Assembly: GCA_013298245.1 (NCBI GenBank)
Contig: JAAFHD010000105.1
Location: forward strand, 1-10,003
DNA length: 10,003 nt
Origin: Alphaproteobacteria bacterium
GTDB taxonomy: Bacteria > Pseudomonadota > Alphaproteobacteria > Acetobacterales > Acetobacteraceae
Reading direction: 5' to 3'
Position 1 is the first letter of the stretch, and each line of letters starts with the position of its first letter. Positions 1 through 8,400 of this stretch are shown one piece after another. The translations under genes were made by a program, and so were the position numbers. Below the pieces are notes generated by a model. It made no database searches. It was not told where the DNA came from and saw only the letters and a list, made by a program, of their open reading frames with translations.

Positions 1-35
1 TCGATGCGGCGGTTCATGTTTTCCTCGCATTTCCG

Positions 36-57
36 TTATATGTGATGGTGAGGTGAG
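36..57 (+). promoter_or_regulatory. Leader and ribosome binding site of the AAA+-STALD gene
   Basis: A purine-rich GAGGTGAG at 50-57 places its GAGG core about 7 bases before the ATG at 61, a good Shine-Dalgarno match that supports this start. An AT-rich TTATAT at 36-41 is the only stretch here resembling a -10 box; a convincing -35 partner is not visible. Only 60 bases of upstream sequence are in the window, so a more distal promoter or an upstream operon partner cannot be excluded. The RBS is the firm part; the promoter is a guess. Confidence 0.45.
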
Positions 58-60
58 AAC

Positions 61-1941
61 ATGGAATCAGCAAGTGACGCGATGAAGTCGGTGCTGGACA
101 GCGCTATCGAATACGTGAAATGCCCCGAAAGTACCGAACACCTGACGGGCAAGATAACGCAGATCGGTCGTCTAGTGATGCCAGGCGATGCCCAAGATAA
201 TGGCGTAAAGCAAGTGCGACATGTTATTGATATGCTGAAAAAATATCGCAGTGATGCCAGTGCACAACGGCCCTGCTCGGTGGTGGTTTTCGGGCCACCA
301 GGCTCGGGCAAATCCCATTTCGTGGAAGAAATCGCGAAAGAGGTGACCGGTTCCACGTCGCTCACGAGGGCGAACCTGACGCAGATCGACCGCACCGAGG
401 AGCTGGCCAAGATCTTCAGCCCGGAGGCTGTGCAGCCGCTGCAGGCGGGCGTTCGAGCGCCGGCCCCTGCCGCCGACAACAATATGCCTGTCTATTTCTT
501 TGACGAGTTCGACGCAGCGCTGGATGGCGTTCCGCTTGGATGGCTCCGCTGGTTTCTGGCTCCGATGCAGGACGGAAAGGTGCTGACGAATGGAACGACC
601 GTTCCGGTCGGCAAGGCGATCTTCATGTTCGCCGGCGGCACCGCGGAGACATTGGATGAATTCAATCTTCGCGCGCAAATCAACCCGGAGGCTTATCGGG
701 CACGCAAGGTGCCGGATTTTGTCAGCCGGTTGCGCGGGGCCATCAACATCGGTGGGGTCAACGCAACGGGCGAGGAACGGATCATCAGTCGAGCGGTTGC
801 ACTGCGCAAAATCCTCAAAAAGCCGCCAGGCCGCACGCTCACGGGCGAACGAATCCGCAGCCTTCTGACGAATGGCCACTTTGTGCACGGCATGCGTTCA
901 ATGGAGACACTGATTGACGCTGAACCGGACGAGCAGCCTGATGGTAGGCTTCCAGATGCCATCCGCCGGCAGCATTTCAGCCGCGGTCAGCTTGATGGTC
1001 GGTTGATCGGGATTTCTGCCGGGCTTACCGAACAAAGCCTGCAGCCGATGTTTCTGGAGCTGACCCGCCAGTTGCTGCGCACTGGCGCGAAACTGGCCTA
1101 TGGCGGCGCTTTTTTCCCGGAAGGCACGCTGAAGCAGGTAGCGAGCGCTGCTCGCGAGACACAGCCGGAACCCGATGGGCAGAAGGGCAATTCCTATCTT
1201 GTACGCAATTACCTAGGTCTGCCAACATGGCTCAGCATGGAATATCAGCCGGATGCGGAGTCCCGGAACGTCGTCGAGTTCATTCAACTCGATACGCTGA
1301 CCGCCGCTGAACTGAAGGAATTGCGGCTGCCGAGCGACACATGGTTCGGCGCAATGCCCAGGGACCCGCATGCTCCTTATGAACCCCGCTGCCATGTCGC
1401 CTGGGCGCTCAGTCTGTTTCGATTGCGCGTGCGCATGCTGCAGGATGTCAGCGCCGTTGTGGTGGTCGGCGGCAAGGACGACGGTCGGAGCTGGGGGCGA
1501 GTGGCCGGCATTGCCGAAGAGGCCATGATCGCCATGGCGCTGGGCAAGCCGATTTATGTGCTGGGCGGTGCAGGCGGAGCGGCAAGGGCCGTCGGGCAAT
1601 TGCTCGGGCTGGACCAGGCGCCGGTGGGCATGGAGCATTGCCTGCAACCCGCAGAGCATGACGAGCTGAATAACGCGCTCAAGCCCTATAGCCGCAGCTT
1701 CCAGATCCCGGGCGTGCCGGACAGCCCCCAGACCTTGGAACAGCTGCGACAGTTCCTGTTCCATCGCGGGGCGACGACCAGCGCCTGGCGGTGGAATGGT
1801 CTGGAGCTGCAGCAAAATCGAGACCTTTTCGCCTTGCCGATCGCCCAGAAGCCTGAGGTGGTGCGTGAAGCGGTTGGGCAAATCCTCAAGGGCTTGTCGC
1901 GGATCAGCTGGAAATCTGCGAATGGCGGCGACGCCGCATGA
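61..1941 (+). CDS. AAA+ ATPase fused to a STALD (SLOG superfamily) domain, putative defence sensor/regulator
   Basis: A 626-residue cytosolic protein with two modules; no signal peptide or membrane segment is seen. The AAA+ module fills roughly residues 1-290: Walker A GPPGSGKS at 78-85 (Lys84), Walker B VYFFDEFD at 144-151 (Asp148, Glu149), a sensor-1-like strand IFMFAGGT at 187-194, and SRLRG at 222-226, whose arginines could be an arginine finger. A small helical lid follows. From about 314 to the end is a Rossmann-type SLOG domain of the STALD kind: GISAGLTE at 317-324, the LAYGG strand-loop at 345-349, VVVVGGKDDG from 466, the GIAEEAMIA helix at 483-491, GKPIYVLGGAGG at 495-506, and a WNGLELQQNRDLF tail typical of the family. 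STALD domains are known to accompany SIR2 and TIR effectors, and the one in ThsA binds an NAD-derived cyclic nucleotide. A ligand-binding or signal-processing role here is inferred. Its 3' end faces the SIR2-STAND gene across an IS3 remnant. The domain calls are strong; the function is hypothetical. Confidence 0.85.
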   Translation: MESASDAMKSVLDSAIEYVKCPESTEHLTGKITQIGRLVMPGDAQDNGVKQVRHVIDMLKKYRSDASAQRPCSVVVFGPPGSGKSHFVEEIAKEVTGSTSLTRANLTQIDRTEELAKIFSPEAVQPLQAGVRAPAPAADNNMPVYFFDEFDAALDGVPLGWLRWFLAPMQDGKVLTNGTTVPVGKAIFMFAGGTAETLDEFNLRAQINPEAYRARKVPDFVSRLRGAINIGGVNATGEERIISRAVALRKILKKPPGRTLTGERIRSLLTNGHFVHGMRSMETLIDAEPDEQPDGRLPDAIRRQHFSRGQLDGRLIGISAGLTEQSLQPMFLELTRQLLRTGAKLAYGGAFFPEGTLKQVASAARETQPEPDGQKGNSYLVRNYLGLPTWLSMEYQPDAESRNVVEFIQLDTLTAAELKELRLPSDTWFGAMPRDPHAPYEPRCHVAWALSLFRLRVRMLQDVSAVVVVGGKDDGRSWGRVAGIAEEAMIAMALGKPIYVLGGAGGAARAVGQLLGLDQAPVGMEHCLQPAEHDELNNALKPYSRSFQIPGVPDSPQTLEQLRQFLFHRGATTSAWRWNGLELQQNRDLFALPIAQKPEVVREAVGQILKGLSRISWKSANGGDAA

Positions 1942-1951
1942 CCCTTCCCCC

Positions 1952-2340
1952 TGAACGGGATCCATTTGTGGTGAGAGAGTTGGCCTCTTTGGCAGGAGGC
2001 ATGCATGCCGACGAAGCGTTACACCGCGGGGCAGATCAGCGGTCTGCTGCGGCAGGCGGAGGTGGCACTGGCGCAGGACCGCAAGGTCGGGAAGATCTGT
2101 CATGGGCTGGGTGTGTCGGAGGCGAGCTTCAACCGCTGGCGATCTGAATATGGCGGCCTGAAACTGGACCAGGTGCGTCGGCTGAAAGCGCTTGAGCGTG
2201 AGAATGCTCGGCTGAAACGTGCGGTGGCGGAACTGACGCTGGACAAGCTGATCTTGAAAGAGGCGGTGGAGGGAAACGTCTAAGCTCCGAACGCCGCCGA
2301 TCCGGTGTGCGGTATGTGCAGTCGGTGCTTGGGTTAGGCG
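1952..2340 (+). mobile_element. Truncated IS3-family element (IS407/IS51-like), left part only
   Basis: The block starts with a TG-initiated sequence, TGAACGGGATCC from 1952, that suits an IS3-family left terminal repeat. It continues through a short leader and RBS into an intact orfA and breaks off after about 20 codons of recognisable orfB. No catalytic DDE region and no matching right terminal repeat ending in CA are present before the SIR2-STAND stop at 2412, so the element cannot move by itself. It begins about 10 bases after the stop of the AAA+-STALD gene, leaving that gene intact. The left boundary is a pattern judgement and the right boundary is where similarity to OrfB fades by eye, so both are approximate. 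Confidence 0.65.
2005..2283 (+). CDS. IS3-family transposase OrfA (HTH subunit)
   Basis: The 92-residue product has the full layout of OrfA from the IS407/IS51 side of the IS3 family: an N-terminal KRYTAGQISGLLRQAE opening, a helix-turn-helix around residues 30-50 with FNRWRSEYGG, then a leucine-zipper-like helix with LKALERENARLKRAVAEL and an LTLDKLILKEA end. OrfA binds the element's ends and is normally fused to OrfB by a -1 frameshift to make the active transposase. AGGAGG at 1994-1999 lies 5 bases before the ATG at 2005; an out-of-frame ATG at 2001 is ignored. A perfect 12-base palindrome GGCATGCATGCC (1998-2009) overlaps the start codon and might affect translation. The gene is intact but its partner orfB is gone, so OrfA alone probably has at most an end-binding or inhibitory role. 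Confidence 0.85.
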   Translation: MPTKRYTAGQISGLLRQAEVALAQDRKVGKICHGLGVSEASFNRWRSEYGGLKLDQVRRLKALERENARLKRAVAELTLDKLILKEAVEGNV

Positions 2341-2408
2341 TCGCCGCTGCCGACCTCGACGACTTCATCGTCCAGGAGGCGCTGCGTGACTTTGAGTTGG
2401 CAGGTTGA
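2271..2408 (+). pseudogene. Remnant of IS3-family transposase OrfB (5' stub)
   Basis: In the -1 frame relative to orfA, the expected position for OrfB of an IS3 element, the translation around 2271-2336 reads GKRLSSERRRSGVRYVQSVL. This resembles the usual OrfB opening (LLSPERRR..VEHV...LGVS). Similarity ends near 2336-2345, and the frame then runs through unrelated residues (AAADLDDFIVQEALRDFELAG) to a stop at 2406-2408. The whole DDE catalytic core is missing. The stretch from about 2340 to 2411, just before the converging SIR2-STAND stop, is not recognised: it could be deletion scar or original 3' flank of the defence gene. No clear rho-independent terminator is visible between the two convergent genes. 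Confidence 0.55.
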
Positions 2409-2411
2409 AGT

Positions 2412-5400
2412 TCAGCCGCGCCTGCCCGTCGTGTCGCACCGGACGAGGATCTGCTGCGCCTCGTCCTTCACCGCCGCGTATTGTGTGGCGATCGCGATGG
2501 CACGTGCGCTCTCGGCCAGTAGCCTGGCATCCTCCACCAGGCCGCGCTCGAGGTAGATGCGCGCGGCCAGAATGGTAAGCGCGACCTTCTTCAGCGTCAT
2601 GCCGTTCTCGGTTGCGATCGACAGCGCTTCAGTGACCGAGGCATTCGCGTAGTGCAGGTCACCGACCTTGAGTCGAATGGCGGCGTCGAGATGCGCGGCC
2701 TCTACCGCGATGCGGGGCATGCCCATGGTCCGTGCATAATCGGCCACATTGGTGAGTGTCTTCTGCACCTCGATCATGCTCGGCATGGTCGCGGCGACGC
2801 CGCCTGTCACTGCGTCTATCTCCACACGAACGCGGGTGATGCGCGCGAGCTGATAGACATCTGTATGATTGCCGCTGGATGCAAGCGTCACCGCGGTCTC
2901 CGCCGCCTCCAGCGCATCGCCGCGTCGGCCTTCGCGGCGCAGAAGGGCCGCCAGATGACGAGAAAAGATGCTGGCGGCACGGAAGCGCGCCATGGCGCGC
3001 AGCGCACCAACCGCTTCCTCGTAGCGGCGACGGGCAGCCGCGGCATCACCCGAGATATGGGCGACCAGACCCCGATAGCCATGCGCGATCCAACGCACCG
3101 AGCGGCTCTCATCGGATGTGGCCGCAATGGCCGCCAGTGCGGCGTCGGCCTTGGCGCATTTGCCCATCTCGATGTCAGCCACGGCGCGGTTGATGCGGAT
3201 GATGCTGGTCTGCGCTCCGGCGATGCCCGGCGACTCTATGCGCTGTACGGCCCGTTCGGCCACAGAGAAGAGTTTTGCGGCGTCGACCAGTCGGCCTTGC
3301 GCGAGGCTCAGCACGCCGCATTCGTTGTGCAGCCAGACGTGGTCATCGATGAAGAGCGGCAGCTTGCGGCGGTAGGCCTCATGTGACGCAGTGGTCCGGC
3401 CACGCAGGGTGCGCTCCCACGCCGGGCCAGTTTCCAGTGAGCCGCTGGGGGGCATCTTCCTGCACTCGGCCTCGCGGTGATGGGCTGCTTGATGCCGCTT
3501 GACCAGCTGACGCCTGGCAAGAGGGTGCCGCTTCACGTGCTTCAAGCGCGTCATCTTGATCCGGCCGGCCTCGAAACGAGCCGAAGCAATTCGATTCGCC
3601 GCGCTGCTCTCGAAGATCGCCAACCGCTGCGCCTGGATGAGCGCATCGCGCTCCACCGCCAATGCCTGCCCCAGCCTCACCGCACGCCGCGTCAGCCAAC
3701 GGAGCATGTGGCGATGCTCTTCGATGAAGCCATGCGGCGGCGGCTGGATCGACGGTACATAGCTGTCGAAGCGCGTACGCAGCATCCGCGCGGCGCGTTC
3801 CGGCGCGATGCCCGGCAGCCTGCCCGACTGTCCAAGCCTGCTGCGCGAGGGGTAGAGGGAGAGCCGCACCATCATGTCACGGATCGGCTCGCGCGCCTCG
3901 ACGGAGGGATAGGGCAGGTCATTGGGCTGGTCAGAGTAGAGCGTTGGCATGAAATTGCTGATTTCCGGGAACTCGACCCGGGGCTGATGCATCCGGCGGA
4001 AGACGTGCCGCTGCACCATCCGATGCACCGCGAAACGGTGGCGCTCCACGCCTTTCTCGTCACTGGAGCGGCCGGCAAAGCGAAATACAAGGCAGCGGCG
4101 CACCAAGCGGTCGAGCGACAGTTCTGTGAGCCTGGTGCGGACGCGGTCAACCGCCTCAGGGCTTGGCTGTTCCGCAGGTGCAAGCTCCTCCCAGACCTTC
4201 TGCTCAAGAAGTTCAAAGGCATGCAACTGCAGCGCCGCGATGCAATCCGCCTCCACAGGCTGGCCGACCATCGCGACTGCGGTCAGGACCTCCTCATCGA
4301 GGCGGAAGAGAATTCGGCCGAGGGCGGCAGTTTCATCGACCAGTTTCTGGAAATTCTTGTAGGTCGATGTTCCCTTGATCTTTTGCTTTGCACGGTGGGT
4401 TGGCGGTCGCTCTTCCGGCGGAATAGCGTGCCAGATCTCACGGATGATCACACTGCGGAGCCTGCGCTCATCGGTATGGTGGTTGTCCCCCAGCCACCCC
4501 GCATCCATCTGTTCCCGATGATGATCAATCACCGCGCGGATCACAGTGTCCTCCCGGTTCGCCTCGTCGGAACCGCCTAGCGCCCGGGACAGACGGCGGA
4601 GCACCTCGAGCCCCGCGGCCAATGGCTGCCCTCGCGCCGTGGTTGGCCGGGCCAACACAGCTTTCCGCGCAATCGCCTCATCCGCCGCTGCACAGACCAA
4701 CGACACGCAGAGCCTGCTGCGGCCGAGATTCTTGTAAAGACGCCCGAAAGCGCGATCCACTTCCCGCTCCAGGTCCTTTCTCGCCGTGTCGTCCAAAGCG
4801 CGGCGCGGCAGCAACTGCCCGACCAGCCATTCCGCGACCTCATCGCGCGTGATGCGCAATGCGTCGGGTTGCCTTTCCTTCAGTGCCGCGTGCCGGGCGA
4901 AGAATTCGTGCGCGTCCTGGTCAAGCATTTGCAGGCTGCGCTGATCTGATGCATCAAGTTCCGCCTGCGCGGTGGATGACAGGCTCGCAAAGGGTTCCTT
5001 GAGCTGTCCGCGCGCCAGCGCCAGCGCCACGCGTGGGAACGCAGTCAGCATGACGACAGAGATGCGCGGCTGCTGCACACGGTGGAAGAACAGGCCGGGT
5101 TGGACCGCCCCGGACGCACCAGGCGCGGCTGGGTCTTGCGCGGTTTGCTGCGGCGATGATGCAGGCGCAGCCTTGCCAGGATTTTGCGGGAGCCAGGTCG
5201 GAACTTTTCCAAGGCGAAGCCTCAACGCCTCGATCGTCGCTCCGTCAGCGGCCTCGTCGAACACGGAACGGTTCACCGGCAGCAATGCCGCGGCTCGCAG
5301 GGCCGCCGGCTCCTTCTCATCGCCCAGGCGCGGCTTTGGCGTGGATGCGGTGTTGCGCGGCAGCAGCGTGGCTTCCGGCTTGTCCGACTCACGCAGCCCC

Positions 5401-8400
5401 TGTTCGCGGATCTCGGCCGGCAGCCTGGTCTCACCGCCGACCAGGAAGATGTCGATCGCCGCCGTCTGGAAGGCCGGGTCCAGCAGCGCGGTCACCAGGC
5501 GTTGTATCTCGGCGTTCTTCGCGTAACCGCGGGCGTTGAACATGAGATGCGCGGCGTTGATGGCCAGGGCTACGCGCCCAATGGGACGGGGGAACGTCGA
5601 TCCGCCCGCCGGCGCGGGGTCCGGACCCGCCAGAATGCCGAGCAGGAAACGCAGCGCACCGACGCGGTCGCCTGTCGTGCGGCTTCCGCTCGCCACGAAG
5701 AGGCGGTAGTCCTTCTGGAGTGCTGGTATCAGCGATGCGTGCCCAGGTCGCTGTGCGTACATGTTGCTGATGCAGCAAAACAGGAAGTCGCACAGCCTCT
5801 CGAAGGCGGAGCCGATCTCGACCGAGAAGCTGAGGTTCAACCCGCAAAGGCCGAAGAACCGCTGCCCCTCCTTGTCCGTCGCGGCGACCAGGCTTGCGTA
5901 TTCCTCGAATGACCTGATGTTGGTCAGCGCGGCAAAGAGATGACCCTTGCCCAGGCCCCGCTGGCCGCCGAGCATATGGATGCGTCGATTGCCGAAGAAT
6001 GCGTGCCATTGCTCCCGCTCACGAGTGTCGCTGGGCGGTTGTCCGATGGTGTGTCGCAGAGCATCGACAAATTCAGCGAAGGTTTGGCTGAAGCTGGCGC
6101 GGAAGTTGCGGTCCGGCAGGCGTTGCCGCCAATCGGTCAGCGGCGTCTCGTCATCGGCCAGTACGAGGGCGTGGCGGCGATCAATCATGAAGCCCGGCGC
6201 CAGCACGGTGGATTCCGACGACGGAGCGGCATCGCCGAAGGCCGCGACTGCTGGACGCACGTCGAACCTCTCGGGGAACCAGTTGACCTGCCAGTCCCGC
6301 CACGCGCGTTCGAGTTGCTCCACCTTCGCAGCCAGGAAGGCGGATAGCACGGCGTCCTCAATCTCCGCGGCGACGATGCGGGCGGATGCCTCCTCATCCG
6401 TATCGCAGCATAGCCGATCTGCGAGCGTCACGGCGTGCGACGTGCCGGGCGGATGAGAGACTGTGGCCGCCGGCCCGTCCTGCCCCCCCGAATCCTTCAA
6501 CCACTCCCGGAGCTTTTCAGTGCGCCGGTGCGCGACACGGACGATGAAGTCGAGGGCCTGCCATTCCAGCCAGATGATCCGCGGTGCGGCCTGGCTATCC
6601 TCAGCGCAGCTGCCCTCAACCTCGAACAGCTTGCTGAGGCGGCGCCCATGCTCAGGATCAGCGATAGTCAGAGCATCGGCACTGCTCGGGCCCGCAATTT
6701 TGTCCCAAGCCGCGAGCGCCGTTTCGACCCGCCGCCTGCGGTCCGCTTCGGTGGTCTTCGCCAGCCTCTCGGCAGCTTCCCGCGCTTGGCGGGCAAGGTA
6801 TGCTGCCCTTTGAGCCAGGCGGTTTGCCGCGGCAGAGCTGGATGTGCCCTGCCGCGATTGCCGGTCGTCGGTGTGCACCGATGGCGCTGCGGCTTCTAAC
6901 TTCTGTGCAAATTGCTCGGCCTTCGCGGCGTCCTGTTCCGCGGTTTCGACCGTATTCAGAACACTCTTGATCGCCGCGATCAGCGTCTTGATGTCGCGCA
7001 GCAGCGGTCTGGGTTTCGCCGTCTTCGTCAGGCGGCCCTGCCCCCAATGGATGGTGTAGACGCCATAGCGGCGCAGTAGGCTGATCTTCTCCTCGAGGAC
7101 GAACTCATCGCCCCACAAGTCAGGCAGCAAGGCAACGGCCGGCGGCTGGGTAGGTCCGCGCCCCTCGCTCATGAAGTGCCGGAGCGGCCGCAGTATGTCG
7201 TCCTCGCCCATGCCATTGCCGATGAACAGCAGAAGGTTGCTGCGGAAGGCGAGACTCAGCGCTTGGTCGAGCAGGTCGCGGTTGCCGTCGTCGCGGAGGT
7301 AGAGTTCCTGGTACTGCGTTTCGGCCGCGACGATGTGCTCGCCGGGCAAGGCGCGGCCATGCAGATGAGCCACGTCAAGCATGAGGCCACCCTCGCGGGT
7401 CGCGAAATCAACCAGGGTGGCCGGTGCGTCACGCATCACCACAAAGTCCCGGGCCAGGCGGCCAAGCGGATCGGCAGAGCGGGTAATGCCGCGCAGCGTC
7501 TGGCCGGGTGCGAAATCCAGATCAAGTATCAGGCGCTCCGCCTCTAGGTCGTAATTGGTGGTGAGAAAGCGGCGGATCTTCAGTTTGCTGCGCAACGTCT
7601 CGATGACGTCCGTCCCATCCTGCGTACCGCTGGAGCGCAAGGCGTCGGCGGGCCGGCTGAAGCGCCCGTGGTCGAGATACTGCGCAATAGTGTTGTTGAG
7701 GTGATCGCCCCAGTCCCGTCCGGAATGTCGCAGCGCCGCCGTGAGCAGAAATCGTAGTGAAGGCTTAAGCGGCAACGCAGTGGCGTCGGAACCGGCCAGC
7801 AGCTGTTTCTTGAGAAAATCGCGGAGGATGTCCGGTATGTCTGTGCCCGGGGCTGTATTGTCCTGACCCTTGCCGCCGACCGTCAGCCAGTCAGTAAGAT
7901 CGCGCATCCGGAACATGTCCTTCCGGCTGCTCGTGCCAAGAAAATAGATCCGCTCCGCGAAGAGCCGTAGCAGATCCTCGCGCAGCGCCTCTGGCACCAG
8001 GTTCTGGGTGAGCAAATGGATGGAATGGAAATGTCCATCCCGCGTGCGCAGCTTTACTCCGGCATCAAACGCATCATCTTTGCCGGCAGTGGGTATCGCG
8101 GTGTGCAGTCGCCCGGCGCGTTCCTTCTCCACCCCGCGCGACAGCTCGGCGCAGAGCTGGAACACGGAGGGATAGCGGTCGGAGCGGATGTCACCGCCGG
8201 GCGAACGCTCGTCCAGCTTAAGGTTACGGAGATTTTCATACAGTGTATGCAGGCGCGGAAGCTGTTGCTTTCGCCGGTCCTCGTTGGGTTCTAGCTCTTC
8301 CAGGGCAGTTAGCGCATCGCGCTGAAGTTCAGTGACGAGGTTTTTCCAGCTGATCCGTCCATAGGCCATGGAGACGCCCGCCCCCATGAAGGCGACGGCA

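Noticed and set aside
172..888. Long open frame on the minus strand opposite the AAA+ domain
   Set aside because: It is antisense to a strongly recognisable AAA+ coding sequence; its translation is Arg/His/Ala-rich with no family features, as expected for the shadow frame of a GC-rich gene.
1213..2103. 296-codon open frame on the minus strand opposite the STALD domain and start of the IS3 remnant
   Set aside because: It crosses the boundary between a cellular gene and an insertion sequence and lies antisense to both; no recognisable domain and no good RBS.
3477..4580. 367-codon plus-strand open frame inside the SIR2-STAND gene
   Set aside because: Antisense to a frame that shows continuous winged-helix-like and TPR-like structure. 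The plus-strand translation has the His/Arg/Leu-rich look of a complement frame.
5184..5912. 242-codon plus-strand open frame opposite the STAND NTPase
   Set aside because: Antisense to the P-loop domain, no recognisable motif, composition typical of a shadow frame.
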